Part shown: positions 47,122-59,051 of the stretch, piece by piece
How positions within the stretch are numbered: the first letter of the stretch is position 1
Layout: the number at the start of each line of letters is the position of its first letter
NCBI RefSeq assembly: GCF_900107745.1
Contig: NZ_FNRO01000002.1
Location: 496,001 to 560,000, forward strand
Source of the DNA: Variovorax sp. YR216
GTDB lineage: Bacteria > Pseudomonadota > Gammaproteobacteria > Burkholderiales > Burkholderiaceae_C
Reading direction: 5' to 3'
Length of the DNA stretch: 64,000 nucleotides
Notes under the pieces: model-generated
Database searches by the model: none
What the model saw: only the letters and a program-made list of their open reading frames with translations
Told to the model about the DNA's origin: nothing
Program-made: the position numbers and the translations under genes

Positions 47122-47502
47122 ATGTCACCCAAACTGCAAATGCGAACGGTGCTGTCGGCGGCCTGCATGACGCTGGCGCTGGCGTGCGTCCCGGCCAAGG
47201 CGGCCGACGTGCCGATCGTCACCGGCGAGCAGTGGACCACGTCGAGCGAGGCGGTGAAGAAGGCCTACCTCGTCGGGCTCGCAAACATGGTCCAGGTGGA
47301 AATGGCCTACTTCGGAAGGAACCCGCCGGCCGACGCCCAGAGCTTCGTGCCGCGCCTCTCGAAGGGCATGCAGGGTCAGTCGCTGGACAGCGTGCGTCAG
47401 GGCGTCGATGGCTGGTATGCCGCGAATCCAAGCGGCCTGAAGCGCCCCGTGCTGGACATCATCTGGTTTGACATGGCCATGCCCGGCCTGCAGAAGAAGT
47501 GA
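47122..47502 (+). CDS. Hypothetical exported 126-residue protein
   Basis: A small protein with a signal peptide (MSPKLQMRTVLSAACMTLAL, cleaved near AKAAD). The mature part contains GEQWTTSSEAVKKAYLVGLA and SVRQGVDGWYAANPSGLKRP, ending in DIIWFDMAMPGLQKK. It is all-alpha in appearance and I recognise no named family. A CGGAGAAC ribosome site precedes ATG 47122. A glycine-zipper lipoprotein gene follows within 15 bases, so both probably belong to the cell envelope. Confidence 0.7.
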   Translation: MSPKLQMRTVLSAACMTLALACVPAKAADVPIVTGEQWTTSSEAVKKAYLVGLANMVQVEMAYFGRNPPADAQSFVPRLSKGMQGQSLDSVRQGVDGWYAANPSGLKRPVLDIIWFDMAMPGLQKK

Positions 47503-47516
47503 AGGGGAAACAGATC

Positions 47517-47750
47517 ATGAAACGAATGAACTGGCTCCTGGCGGTCGCGTCACTGGCATTGGCCGCGGGCTGCACGGACATGACGCCGCAGCAGCAGGGA
47601 ACGATGAGCGGCGCCGCGATGGGCGCCGCTGCCGGCGCCGGCATCGCCGCCATTGCGGGTGGCGATGCCTGGACGGGTGCGGCAATCGGCGGCGTGGCCG
47701 GCGGTGTCGCCGGCAACATCCACGGCGGAAGGCAGCAGCAGCGCTGGTAG
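47517..47750 (+). CDS. Glycine-zipper lipoprotein
   Basis: A 77-residue lipoprotein: signal MKRMNWLLAVASLALAAGC with lipobox AAGC (Cys19), then a glycine-zipper (GAAMGAAAGAGIAAIAGGDA and GAAIGGVAGGVAGNI) able to insert in membranes. It resembles OmpA/YMGG-type glycine-zipper proteins. AAGGGG lies nine bases before ATG 47517; a GTG overlapping the previous stop (47499) is a weaker alternative. It is convergent with gcvP, with 25 bases between. Confidence 0.82.
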   Translation: MKRMNWLLAVASLALAAGCTDMTPQQQGTMSGAAMGAAAGAGIAAIAGGDAWTGAAIGGVAGGVAGNIHGGRQQQRW

Positions 47751-47775
47751 GCCCGCCGTCGGGTCCGCAGAGGAC

Positions 47776-50697
<2,922 letters not shown>

Positions 50698-50739
50698 ATG
50701 CAGATCGAAAATGTGTGAAGCGCGGAACCTGGGGGGTGG

Positions 50740-51117
50740 TCAGCTCTCTGCCGAGAACTTCTCGTAAGCGGTTTCGTCCAGGAGTGCGTCGAGCTGCGCG
50801 GGATCACTCACCCGCACCTTGAAGAACCAGCCGCCTTCCATCGGCGCGCTGTTGGCCAGCGACGGATCGGCGCGCAGCGCTTCATTGACCTCGGTGATCT
50901 CGCCGGAAACCGGCATGAACACATCCGCCGCCGCCTTCACCGACTCGACCACACCGGCCACCTCGCCCTGGGCGAAGGACTTTCCCACCTCCGGCAGGTC
51001 GACGAAGACCACATCGCCGAGCGCGTCCTGCGCATGGACGGTGATGCCGACGGTGACGAGCGCCGCATCCGATTCGGTGCGGACCCACTCGTGATCCTTG
51101 GTGAACTTGGTGGTCAT
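50740..51117 (-). CDS. gcvH: Glycine cleavage system H protein
   Basis: The lipoylated carrier subunit, 125 residues. It shuttles the aminomethyl group from GcvP to GcvT. The lipoyl lysine is Lys61 in VVESVKAAADVFMPVSGEI. The N-terminus MTTKFTKDHEWVRTES is the normal H-protein start. An AGGAGCTTTCTTC ribosome region precedes the ATG. It sits between gcvT and gcvP with gaps of 42 bases on each side. Confidence 0.97.
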   Translation of the reverse strand: MTTKFTKDHEWVRTESDAALVTVGITVHAQDALGDVVFVDLPEVGKSFAQGEVAGVVESVKAAADVFMPVSGEITEVNEALRADPSLANSAPMEGGWFFKVRVSDPAQLDALLDETAYEKFSAES

Positions 51118-51159
51118 GAAGAAAGCTCCTTGATGAAAAAACGGTGAAAACGTGTGACG

Positions 51160-52323
51160 TCAGCCCCGGTAGTAACGGGCGGGAACGAAAGGCATGGTGC
51201 TGACTTCCATCGGGACCGGCTTGCCGCGCACGATCGCCTGAATGCGCGTGCCGGGCTCGGCATAGGCGAGGGCGACGTAGCCCATGGCGATCGGCCGGTC
51301 GACCGTCGGGCCGAGCAGCCCGCTGGTGACATGGCCGATGGCCGCGCCTTCGAAGGATTCGAGCGGGGTGCCGTCGCGCACCGGAATGCGCTCCAGCGCG
51401 ACGAGGCCCACGCGCTTGCGCTTGAGCGTGTCGTGATCGAGATGGCCGGCGGTGCCGGTCGATGCGGTGAGCTGCGCGAGGATCTTCGCGGCGCCCGGGA
51501 AGCCGCCCTCGCGCGCACCGCCTGCGCGGCGGACTTTCTGCATCGCCCAGCCGAGCGCAGCCTCGACGGGCGTGGTGGTTTCGTCGATGTCGTTGCCGTA
51601 GAGGCACAGGCCCGCCTCGAGCCGCAGCGAATTGCGCGCGCCGAGGCCGATCGGCTTGACTTCGGGCTGTGCGAGCAGCAGCCGTGCAAGCGCTTCGGCA
51701 TCGGCCGCGGCAACGGAAATCTCGAAGCCGTCCTCGCCGGTATAGCCGCTGCGGGTGACGAAGGCCGCGATGCCGCCGATGCGCACCGCACCGCCCGTCA
51801 TGAAAACGAACTGCTCGATGCCGGGCGAAAGCCGCGCGAGCGTCGACGCCGCCTGCGGACCCTGCAGCGCCAGCAAGGCGTGGTCGGGCATCGGCAAGAC
51901 CTGGCAGCGGTGGCCGATCTTCGCGGTGATGAGCGCGATGTCGGCGGCTTTGCACGCGCCGTTGACCACGACGAACCACGAATCGTGGCCTTCGTTGAAG
52001 AACATCAGGTCGTCGAGGATGCCGCCGTCGTCGTTCAGCAGCAGGCCGTAGCGCTGCTTGCCCGGCGCGAGGCCGGCCACGTCGACCGGCATGAGGGTTT
52101 CGAAGGCGGCCGCCGCATCGGGACCGACGAGCCGGAGCTGGCCCATGTGCGAGATGTCGAACAGGCCGGCCGCGTCGCGCGTGTGCTTGTGCTCGGCCAT
52201 GAGTCCGGCGGGGTATTGCACGGGCATCGAGTAGCCCGCGAAAGGCACCATGCGCGCGCCGAGTTCCACGTGCAGGGCGTGGAGCGGCGTCTTCAGAAGG
52301 TCGTCGGTCGATGCGGAAGCCAA
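51160..52323 (-). CDS. gcvT: Glycine cleavage system aminomethyltransferase, T protein
   Basis: Transfers the methylene group from the H-protein-bound aminomethyl to tetrahydrofolate and releases ammonia. It has 387 residues from TTG 52323. No ATG exists near the expected N-terminus (LKTPLHALHVELGARMVPFA), and GGAG lies six bases before this TTG. Typical blocks: GLFDISHMGQ, GLLLNDDGGILDDLMFFNEG and SGYTGEDGFEI. First gene of the operon, downstream of the glycine riboswitch. The frame upstream of TTG translates riboswitch sequence. Confidence 0.94.
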   Translation of the reverse strand: MASASTDDLLKTPLHALHVELGARMVPFAGYSMPVQYPAGLMAEHKHTRDAAGLFDISHMGQLRLVGPDAAAAFETLMPVDVAGLAPGKQRYGLLLNDDGGILDDLMFFNEGHDSWFVVVNGACKAADIALITAKIGHRCQVLPMPDHALLALQGPQAASTLARLSPGIEQFVFMTGGAVRIGGIAAFVTRSGYTGEDGFEISVAAADAEALARLLLAQPEVKPIGLGARNSLRLEAGLCLYGNDIDETTTPVEAALGWAMQKVRRAGGAREGGFPGAAKILAQLTASTGTAGHLDHDTLKRKRVGLVALERIPVRDGTPLESFEGAAIGHVTSGLLGPTVDRPIAMGYVALAYAEPGTRIQAIVRGKPVPMEVSTMPFVPARYYRG

Positions 52324-52378
52324 GGCGTTCTCCAAAGGCAAAGGGGCGGTCCGGATCCATGACCGAAGCCATGGGCCA

Positions 52379-52602
52379 CCCCTGCTGTCCGCTTTACCTG
52401 AGAGATTCACCCCACGATCGGGGCTTGCTCCTTCGGTGGACGATTCCGCCATACCGTCATTGCGGGGCGGGTCGCCTCTCTCCAGCAAGGAAACGCCCGT
52501 CGGGGCGCTTCGTCAGTCCTTTTGCCTGAGCGTTCGGGACCTTGCAAGTGGGGCCCTGCGCCTTCGGCGGCCCCGTCGCGCGGGGCTCTCTCCTGACCCG
52601 GC
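52379..52602 (-). ncRNA. Tandem glycine riboswitch (gcvT motif)
   Basis: Two successive glycine aptamers in the leader of gcvT-gcvH-gcvP. Aptamer 1 (about 52600-52512) has GGAGAGAG, GCCGAAGGCGCA and CTCAGGCAAAAGGAC. Aptamer 2 (about 52488-52382) has CTGGAGAGAG, CCGAAGGAGCAA and TCTCAGGTAAAGCGGAC. These are the conserved elements of the class. Tandem glycine riboswitches usually switch degradation genes on when glycine is abundant. The spacer to the TTG start is about 55 bases, and I see no intrinsic terminator there, so control may be at translation initiation. Confidence 0.95.
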
Positions 52603-52626
52603 GAGTGTAAGGGATCGACGGTCTCT

Positions 52627-54159
52627 TTATCGTCCGCGTCGCATCAGGTACTCGATCATTTCGAAGACGGCTTCGCTCAGCAGCGCGAGCGCCGCGGCCG
52701 GAATCGCGCCGGCGGCGAGCAGCTGGCGGTCGTTGAGCGCGAGGCCGGTCACGATCCGCTCGCCGAAGCCGCCCGCGCCGATGAAGGCGGCGATGGTCGC
52801 GGTGCCGATCGCGATGGTGGTCGCGGTCCGCACGCCGGCCAGGATCGTCGGCAGCGCGAGCGGCAACTGCACCAGGCGCAGGCTTTGCCCGGGGGTCATC
52901 CCTAGCGCGGTGCCGGCCATCCGGAGTCCCTGCGGGACTTCCGCCAGGCCGGTCACCGTGTTGCGCATGATCGGCAGCAGCGAATACAGAGTCAGTGCGA
53001 TGAGCGCGGGCAAGGTACCGATCACGCCGACGAGCGAGATCAGGATCGCCAACAGCGCGAGCGACGGAATGGTCTGCAGCAGCCCGGTGAGCCCGAGCAC
53101 CAATGCGCCGGCGCGCAGATGGGGAAACACCAGGATACCCAGCGGCACCGCGATCAGGATCGCGAGCCCCACCGAGATCGCGACCAGCAGCAGGTGCTGG
53201 CGGGCAAGTCGGCCGAGGTCCGGACCGAACAGCTTGGCAGTGAAGCCGCGCGAGGCGGCGTCGCCGGATGCCGGTGCACCGGTCGGCGGCTGCGCCTTGC
53301 CCGGCGCGAGGAAGTCGCGCGCGATGGTGTCGAAAGCCACGCCGTTCAGCTCGGCGCGAGCGTTCATCCCGATCATCGCGCGCTCGTCGATGCGGCCTTC
53401 GAGCTTCTGCAAGGCGGCCCATGCGGCCGGCCAGCGCGTGGGCAGGTCGAGGCGGTAGAGCACGACGGCGTCGTAGCGCGGAAAGTACTGGCGGTCGTCC
53501 TGCAGGACGCGCAGGCCGAGATGGTCGATCTTCGCGTCGGTGGTGTAGATGTCCGTCACGTCGATCTGCTTCGCGGCGATGGCGTCGTAGGCCAGGCCGT
53601 GGTCGAGACCGGTCGGCGTCTGCTTGAATCCGTAGCGATCGGCCAGCCCCTGCCAGCCGTCGGCGCGGCCGATGAATTCGTTCGACAGGCCCAGCTTCAG
53701 GTCGGGGTGCTGGGCGAGATCGCTCAGGTTGCGGATGGCGAGCCGGTCCGCGTCCGCCGCGCGCATCGCGAGCGCATAGCCGTCGTTGAAGCCCAGCGGA
53801 ATCGCGACGCCCAGGCCCAGCGGGCGCAACGCGGCGTTCATCTGGTCGAGCGTCATCGGTCCGTTGCTCTTGAGGATCTCCAGCGCGATGGTTCCGGAGT
53901 ATTCGGCGTAGAGGTCGATGCCGCCGGAGTTCAGCGCCTCATAGACGATGGCGGTGTTGCCGAGCCCTTGCCGCACCACTGGCGGGGACGGCAGATGCGG
54001 CGCGGCCGTCTGCGCCAGCACCTCGGCGAGGATGTACGACTCGGTGAACCGCTTGGAGCCGACACGCAGGGTCTCCTGCTGGGCGTGCGACGGAGCAGCG
54101 CCGCACAGCAGGCCCAGGCAGGCGAGGGCGGCGAACCAGATGCGGCGCAGCGGCGTCAT
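52627..54159 (-). CDS. Osmoprotectant-type ABC transporter: fused substrate-binding and permease protein
   Basis: A 510-residue protein: signal peptide (MTPLRRIWFAALACLGLLCG, cleaved near SHAQQ), an OpuC/ProX-like binding domain (LRVGSKRFTESYILAEVLAQ, about 25-290), then a permease domain (about 320-505) with the GLAEVPQGLRMAGTALGM coupling loop. Fusions of this order occur in glycine betaine, choline and carnitine importers. In this family the receptor part normally lies on the periplasmic side. The matching ATPase gene is not in the window. The start ATG 54159 is chosen over an ORF 18 codons longer because the signal peptide begins there. Confidence 0.88.
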   Translation of the reverse strand: MTPLRRIWFAALACLGLLCGAAPSHAQQETLRVGSKRFTESYILAEVLAQTAAPHLPSPPVVRQGLGNTAIVYEALNSGGIDLYAEYSGTIALEILKSNGPMTLDQMNAALRPLGLGVAIPLGFNDGYALAMRAADADRLAIRNLSDLAQHPDLKLGLSNEFIGRADGWQGLADRYGFKQTPTGLDHGLAYDAIAAKQIDVTDIYTTDAKIDHLGLRVLQDDRQYFPRYDAVVLYRLDLPTRWPAAWAALQKLEGRIDERAMIGMNARAELNGVAFDTIARDFLAPGKAQPPTGAPASGDAASRGFTAKLFGPDLGRLARQHLLLVAISVGLAILIAVPLGILVFPHLRAGALVLGLTGLLQTIPSLALLAILISLVGVIGTLPALIALTLYSLLPIMRNTVTGLAEVPQGLRMAGTALGMTPGQSLRLVQLPLALPTILAGVRTATTIAIGTATIAAFIGAGGFGERIVTGLALNDRQLLAAGAIPAAALALLSEAVFEMIEYLMRRGR

Positions 54160-54286
54160 CGATCCAGTGTATCGGCCGGGCCGCCATCCGGGCCAGCGGA
54201 GCGCGACAGGCACCGGGGTGTTCTCCTACAGCGGGTCGTGCGTGGGGCCGATGCCGGGCTGACAAACCTGAACGCAAACTGAAGCG

Positions 54287-55075
54287 GTGCTCATCAATTA
54301 CGTCCGCCGCGGCGAAGGCAAGCCGTTGCTGCTCGTTCACGGGCTCGGCAGCAATTGGCGTTCATGGCGGACGGTGCTGAAGCCGCTGGCTGCCGAGCGC
54401 AGCGTGACGGCGATCGACTTACCGGGTTTCGGCAAGAGCCCGGCTCTGCCCGGCGAGGTGTCGATCCGGACGATGTCCGATGCCGTCTCGCAGTTTCTCC
54501 GGGAGCACGACCTGCTCGGCACCGATGCGGTGGGCAGCTCGCTCGGCGCCCGGCTCGTGCTCGAACTGGCGCGGCGGGGCGGCGTGGTCGGTGCCGTGGT
54601 GTCGCTGGACCCGGTGGGCTTCTGGGCCGGATGGGAGCGGCACGCCTACCGGGCTTCGGTGTGCCTCTGGTGGCGGGCGGCGCGGCTGATGCGGCATTCG
54701 ATGCCGACGATCGCCACGCACGAGTGGTCGCGCGGGCTGCTCCTCGCGCGGCTTTCGGCGCGGCCGGCGCTCCTTTCCGCTTCGCAGGTGCTGGAGGAGA
54801 TGCGCAGTTGCGCCGCTTCGGCATCGTTCGGCGCGATGCTCGACGGCCTCGTGCGCGCCGCGCCGATGGAGGGCATCGCCGCCGGCTATCCGGGCAAGAG
54901 GCTCGTGATCGGCTGGGGGCGTTCCGACCGGATCTGCTTTCCCAGGCAGGCCGAGCGAGCGCAGCGATTGTTTCCGGACGCGCGGCTGCACTGGTTCGAA
55001 CGTTGCGGCCACTATCCGCACTGGGACGCGCCGGAGGAAACCGCGCGCCTCATACTGAAGACGACGGCCGATTGA
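54287..55075 (+). CDS. Alpha/beta-hydrolase
   Basis: A 262-residue alpha/beta-fold hydrolase. The oxyanion region is LLLVHGLGSNWRSW, the nucleophile Ser85 lies in GSSLG, and the catalytic His in RCGHYPHWD; the acid is probably the Asp of GRSDRICFP. It lacks a signal peptide. Starts at GTG 54287. The substrate is unknown; esterase, lipase or haloalkane dehalogenase-like members are all possible. It is 21 bases upstream of the ROK-like gene. Confidence 0.82.
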   Translation: MLINYVRRGEGKPLLLVHGLGSNWRSWRTVLKPLAAERSVTAIDLPGFGKSPALPGEVSIRTMSDAVSQFLREHDLLGTDAVGSSLGARLVLELARRGGVVGAVVSLDPVGFWAGWERHAYRASVCLWWRAARLMRHSMPTIATHEWSRGLLLARLSARPALLSASQVLEEMRSCAASASFGAMLDGLVRAAPMEGIAAGYPGKRLVIGWGRSDRICFPRQAERAQRLFPDARLHWFERCGHYPHWDAPEETARLILKTTAD

Positions 55076-55096
55076 GCGGCGAAGGAGCGGCAAGGC

Positions 55097-56182
55097 ATGA
55101 CCAGGCACAAGCATCGCAAGCCCATCGACGACCACCACCCACTGCCCGACGTGCATGGCGCGCGCGAGCTGCCTTCGGTGGTGGTCGAGGGCTACAGCCT
55201 CCAACTGCGTGACAAGGACGGCTTCGTCGGGGATCAGGCGAGTCAAACCGCATTTCGCGAGCTGCTCGAACGCTGGCGCCGCCGGCGCCGTACCAAAGGC
55301 AACGATCCCCTGGGCGGCCTGCACTCCAAGGAAATGACGAAGAAGGCGCTCGATCAGGTACTCAGCAGGAAGGCGTCGGAGGCTGCGGACGTGGTCCATG
55401 GGGTCATCGAGGAATTCGCCGAGGAACTGGCCTGGGTGATCGACCGCTTCATGCGCCATCCGTCATGGAAGGGCGTGGAGCGCATCGTGATCGGCGGCGG
55501 CTTTCCGGAAAGCGATGTCGGCGAGCGCGCGATCCTGCAGACCTCGGCCCTGCTGGAGGACATGCGAATTTCCGTGCAACTGGGCCGCATCAGCCACGAA
55601 ACCGACGACGGCGGCCTGCTCGGATGGGTGCATCTCGTGCCGCCGCCGCTGCTGAAGGGGCACGATGCGATCCTCGCGCTCGACATCGGCGGCACCAACG
55701 TCCGCTGCGGCATCGTCAAGACGCGCAGGCGGCGTGCGCGCGACCTGTCGAGGGCCAAGGTGATCCACCGCGAGAAATGGCGCCATGCAGACGATGGGCC
55801 CAGTCGCAAGGTGCTGGTCGATCGTTTGGTGGAGATGCTCGAAAAGCAGATGCGCTACTGCGGCAGGAAGGGCATCCGCCTCGCACCCTTCATCGGCATC
55901 GGCTGCCCGGGGTTGATTCGCAAGGACGGATCGATTGCGCGCGGCGCGCAGAACCTGCCCGGTGACTGGGAGAGCGAGAGCTTCCACCTGCCGAGCAAGC
56001 TCTGCGAACGGATCCCGACGATCGGCGGGGAGCCGACCGTGGCCCTCATGCACAACGACGCGGTGGTGCAGGGCCTGAGCGAGCTGCCCTTCATGGGCGA
56101 CGTGAAGCGCTGGGCCGTGCTGACCATCGGCACGGGCCTGGGCAACGCGAGCTACTGCAACAAGGCGCCGAAGGCTTCCTGA
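55097..56182 (+). CDS. ROK-family protein (glucokinase-like)
   Basis: A 361-residue protein. The C-terminal two thirds form an ASKHA kinase domain: phosphate-1 motif ALDIGGTNVRCGIV near residue 194, GIGCPGLIRKDGSI, and ATP-binding TIGTGLGNASYC. The N-terminal ~130 residues are basic and lack kinase motifs (LLERWRRRRRTKGNDPLGGL, KALDQVLSRKASEAADVVHG). The usual ROK zinc-binding cluster is not evident, so a sugar-kinase role is likely but not certain. AAGGAGCGGCAAGGC precedes the ATG. Confidence 0.78.
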   Translation: MTRHKHRKPIDDHHPLPDVHGARELPSVVVEGYSLQLRDKDGFVGDQASQTAFRELLERWRRRRRTKGNDPLGGLHSKEMTKKALDQVLSRKASEAADVVHGVIEEFAEELAWVIDRFMRHPSWKGVERIVIGGGFPESDVGERAILQTSALLEDMRISVQLGRISHETDDGGLLGWVHLVPPPLLKGHDAILALDIGGTNVRCGIVKTRRRRARDLSRAKVIHREKWRHADDGPSRKVLVDRLVEMLEKQMRYCGRKGIRLAPFIGIGCPGLIRKDGSIARGAQNLPGDWESESFHLPSKLCERIPTIGGEPTVALMHNDAVVQGLSELPFMGDVKRWAVLTIGTGLGNASYCNKAPKAS

Positions 56183-56183
56183 A

Positions 56184-56873
56184 TCAGCCCGCCAGTTCCT
56201 TGCCGAAGAAGCGCAGCGTGCGGTCCCACGCGAGCTGCGCCCAGACGGCGTCGTACTGCGTGATCGGGATGCGGCCCGGCCCTTGCGCGGTTTCGTTGGC
56301 GAAGGCGTGATGCGCCAGGTAGCGGTGGCCTTCGTAGCGCACGCCCGCGCCGCGGAGCTTTTCTTCGAGCGCATCGACGCCGGCGATCGCGAAGGCCTGG
56401 TCCTGCGTCGCCCAGTGCGCCATCACCGGCGCCTTGATCTTCGAGGCGTCGACGTATTCGAGTGGCGGGTAGCCGTACCAGACCACGCCGGCATCGGCTT
56501 CGGGCGCCATGGTCAGGCCCAGCACCGTGAGCGCGCCGCCCATGCAGTAGCCGGTGACGCCCACCTTGCCGCCGCGCGCCTTCAGGTGTTGGACGGCGCC
56601 GCGCACGTCTTGCGATGCGGCGTCGCCGAAGTTCAGGCCCGTCATCAGGTGATGTGCTTCCTCGGCCTCGACGGTGGATTTGCCACGATAGAGATCGGGC
56701 ACCAGCGCCGTGAAGCCCGCCTTGGCGAAGCGGTCCGCCACGCCGCGGATCTGGTCATTGATGCCCCACCATTCCTGGATCACCACCACCGAGCCGACCG
56801 CCTTGTCGGCCTCGGCCAGATAGCCATTGACGCTGCCGCCGTCGGGGCGCTTGAACTGCACGACATTTCCCAT
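56184..56873 (-). CDS. Dienelactone hydrolase family protein
   Basis: A 229-residue alpha/beta-hydrolase with a cysteine nucleophile, Cys110 in GYCMGG. His189 (AHHAF), Asp158 (ATQDQAF) and Glu36 (IQEWWG) complete the family pattern of dienelactone hydrolase. The enzyme opens dienelactones in chloroaromatic degradation, but most homologues have other or unknown substrates. AGGAG precedes ATG 56873. The stop is one base from the convergent ROK-like gene. The cardiolipin synthase gene ends about 77 bases upstream. Confidence 0.9.
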   Translation of the reverse strand: MGNVVQFKRPDGGSVNGYLAEADKAVGSVVVIQEWWGINDQIRGVADRFAKAGFTALVPDLYRGKSTVEAEEAHHLMTGLNFGDAASQDVRGAVQHLKARGGKVGVTGYCMGGALTVLGLTMAPEADAGVVWYGYPPLEYVDASKIKAPVMAHWATQDQAFAIAGVDALEEKLRGAGVRYEGHRYLAHHAFANETAQGPGRIPITQYDAVWAQLAWDRTLRFFGKELAG

Positions 56874-56950
56874 GGAGATCTCCTGAGGTTGGTTTGCGTT
56901 TCGGTCGACGAGGGGCGACAAGTATCGGCCGAAGTATCGGCCAGGAAGGC

Positions 56951-58330
56951 TCAAAGCTGGAATGCGATGGTCAGCAACAACCCTTCGGCCACGTCACGAA
57001 TCAGGCCGGGCTGTCGCGCCCGGTAGGTGTCGCCGGCCGAAGCCGTGGTCTCGATCCATTGCGCGAGCCAGTCGACATGCTCGTGCCCGTAGAACACCAC
57101 GGCCGCCTCGTGATTGATGAGCAGGCTGCGCATGTCGAGGTTGATCGACCCGCACAGTGCCAGGTCCTCATCCACCACGACCGCCTTGGCATGGGCCATG
57201 AAAGGCAGCATGCGGAAGACGACGCCGGCGCGCGTGAGGTCGCGCATGGCTCTTGCGCGAACGAAGTCGGCGAGCCGGTGGTTCGATTGCGCCGGGATGG
57301 CGATCGTGACCTGCACGCCGCGCCGGGCGGCCAGACGCAGCGCATCGCGCAGGCCGTCCCCGGGGACGAAGTAGGGCGTGATCGCGAGCACCCGGTGTTC
57401 GGCGCGGAAGCAGGCATCGATGAGCAGCGCCTGCGCGGTGTCTTCGGTCTGGTCCGGGCCGCTCGGCAGCAGTTGCGCGAATTCGCCTTCCACGTGAACG
57501 TCCCCGGCGGCCACCTCGCGCGGCTTGTGGTCGCGAACCGAGGACCAGTCGTGGTCGAACTGCCGCGCCGCTGCTGCCGCGACGCTGCCTTGCAGGTCGA
57601 ATGAAAGATCGCGCCACGGCACCGGATGGTCGTCGTTGCCCGTGAAGTATTCGCCCGCGAGATTGCGGCCGCCGGACCACAGCCATTGGTCGTCCGCGAT
57701 GGTGAACTTGCGATGGTTTCGCAGGTTGCGCGGCCCGGTCCGGCGCAGGCTGAAGATGGGGCGGAACACCGCGATCTCGGCGCCCGCGTCGCGCAGCGTG
57801 TCGAAGTGCGATCGCGGCAGCGACAACGCGCCGAAGCCGTCGAGCAGCACGCGGACCTTCACGCCCTCGCGGGCGCGCCGCGCCAGCCGGTTGATGACCT
57901 CGTGGCCGAGCGCGTCGTCGCCGATGATGAAGGTGCAGATGTCGAGGCGCACCCGCGCGCCTTCGACCACCTCGAAGAGCGCATCGCGCGCTGCCGCGCC
58001 GTCGGAATGGAAGCGCACTGCGCAGAGCCCCGGGGGTGCGAGGCCGAAGCTCTCGATCAGGTCGGCGGCCCAGTGGCCGGCCGGATTCGCGCGCGGCGGC
58101 CGCGGTGCGCCCGCCGGTCGCAGCTTGCGCTGGCCGAACAGCAGGTACATCGGGAGGATGACGTACGGCAGCAACGCCAGACCCATCACCCAGGCGATGG
58201 CGGTGGAAGGCGCGCGCTGCTCGCGCTTGGCGCGGCTGGTCAGCACGTAGACCAGCAATGCGAAGGTGACGACCAGCAGATGCTGCGACGGTGAGGGCAG
58301 CCAGTCGAGCCAGTCGTCGATGCGGTTCAC
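56951..58330 (-). CDS. Cardiolipin synthase (phospholipase D superfamily)
   Basis: Makes cardiolipin from phosphatidylglycerol, 459 residues. Two N-terminal membrane segments (LLVVTFALLVYVLTS and ALLPYVILPMYLLFG) precede two PLD domains with HKD-type motifs: HRKFTIADDQWLWSGGRN and HAKAVVVDEDLALCGSINLD. It starts at GTG 58330, overlapping the stop of the GST gene (GTGA), so translation is coupled. It is either a Cls homologue or a related phosphatidyltransferase; an E. coli-type ClsA/B/C assignment is not possible from sequence alone. Confidence 0.9.
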   Translation of the reverse strand: MNRIDDWLDWLPSPSQHLLVVTFALLVYVLTSRAKREQRAPSTAIAWVMGLALLPYVILPMYLLFGQRKLRPAGAPRPPRANPAGHWAADLIESFGLAPPGLCAVRFHSDGAAARDALFEVVEGARVRLDICTFIIGDDALGHEVINRLARRAREGVKVRVLLDGFGALSLPRSHFDTLRDAGAEIAVFRPIFSLRRTGPRNLRNHRKFTIADDQWLWSGGRNLAGEYFTGNDDHPVPWRDLSFDLQGSVAAAAARQFDHDWSSVRDHKPREVAAGDVHVEGEFAQLLPSGPDQTEDTAQALLIDACFRAEHRVLAITPYFVPGDGLRDALRLAARRGVQVTIAIPAQSNHRLADFVRARAMRDLTRAGVVFRMLPFMAHAKAVVVDEDLALCGSINLDMRSLLINHEAAVVFYGHEHVDWLAQWIETTASAGDTYRARQPGLIRDVAEGLLLTIAFQL

Positions 58331-58995
58331 GTGCGGAGAAGCGGTTGCAGGAAAACCGGCACCGGACGGCTGTTGTCCGCGAGGAACTTCATCATCGTGC
58401 CTACGACGTTGCGCACCGGCGCGCGTGCGCCGACGCGGTCGCGCCAGGCGAGCAGTCGTGGCGTGGCTTGCGTCATGCTCGCGCCCTTGCGGTCGGCGAA
58501 CACATGGGCCATGTAGAAGGCGATGTCGGCGTACGAGTAGGGACCCGCGAGGTAGTCGCGGTCGGCCAGCAGGGCTTCCAGCGCTTCGTAGAAGCGGGCG
58601 CAGGCGGCACAGGCCGCAACGGCCGGTGGGCTCTGCATGTCGTGCTGGAGGCCGAAGAGCCTCACCACATGCGGGAAGAAGACCTCGTCGGACTTGAGTT
58701 CGAGCTGGCGGGCCCTGGCGCGGTCGGCGATGGCGGCGGGCCAGAGGGGCGGGGTGGGAAAGCGGTCTTCGAGGTACTCGAAGATCTGGGTCGAGTCGAA
58801 CAGCTCGACGTCACCGTCGATCAGCACCGGCACCTGCCGCTTCGGGTTGACGCGCAGGACCTCGGGGTGCTTCGGCTCGTAGTTGTCGTCGCGGTCGAAC
58901 GGCACCATGACGCAGTCGAACGAGATGCCCTTTTCGAGCATCGCGATCTGCGCCTTGGCACCGAACATGCTGAGCGGACCGGTGAAGAGCCTCAT
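58327..58995 (-). CDS. Glutathione S-transferase family protein
   Basis: A 222-residue GST. The N-terminal thioredoxin-like domain has MRLFTGPLSMFGAKAQIAML, with the catalytic Ser or Tyr position falling in this region, and the cis-Pro segment RQVPVLIDGDVELFDSTQI. The C-terminal helical domain begins near RARARQLELKS. It could detoxify electrophiles, act in stringent-starvation-like regulation, or in dehalogenation; substrates are unknown. Cotranslated with the cardiolipin synthase gene. Confidence 0.88.
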   Translation of the reverse strand: MRLFTGPLSMFGAKAQIAMLEKGISFDCVMVPFDRDDNYEPKHPEVLRVNPKRQVPVLIDGDVELFDSTQIFEYLEDRFPTPPLWPAAIADRARARQLELKSDEVFFPHVVRLFGLQHDMQSPPAVAACAACARFYEALEALLADRDYLAGPYSYADIAFYMAHVFADRKGASMTQATPRLLAWRDRVGARAPVRNVVGTMMKFLADNSRPVPVFLQPLLRT

Positions 58996-59051
58996 GCCCG
59001 AAGCCTACTTCACACCGGCGCCAAAACAAACCAATCTGTCTAAGGCGAGCC

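Noticed and set aside
52324-52488. N-terminal extension of gcvT running upstream to 52488
   Set aside because: It translates the glycine riboswitch; a ribosome site and the family N-terminus support TTG 52323.
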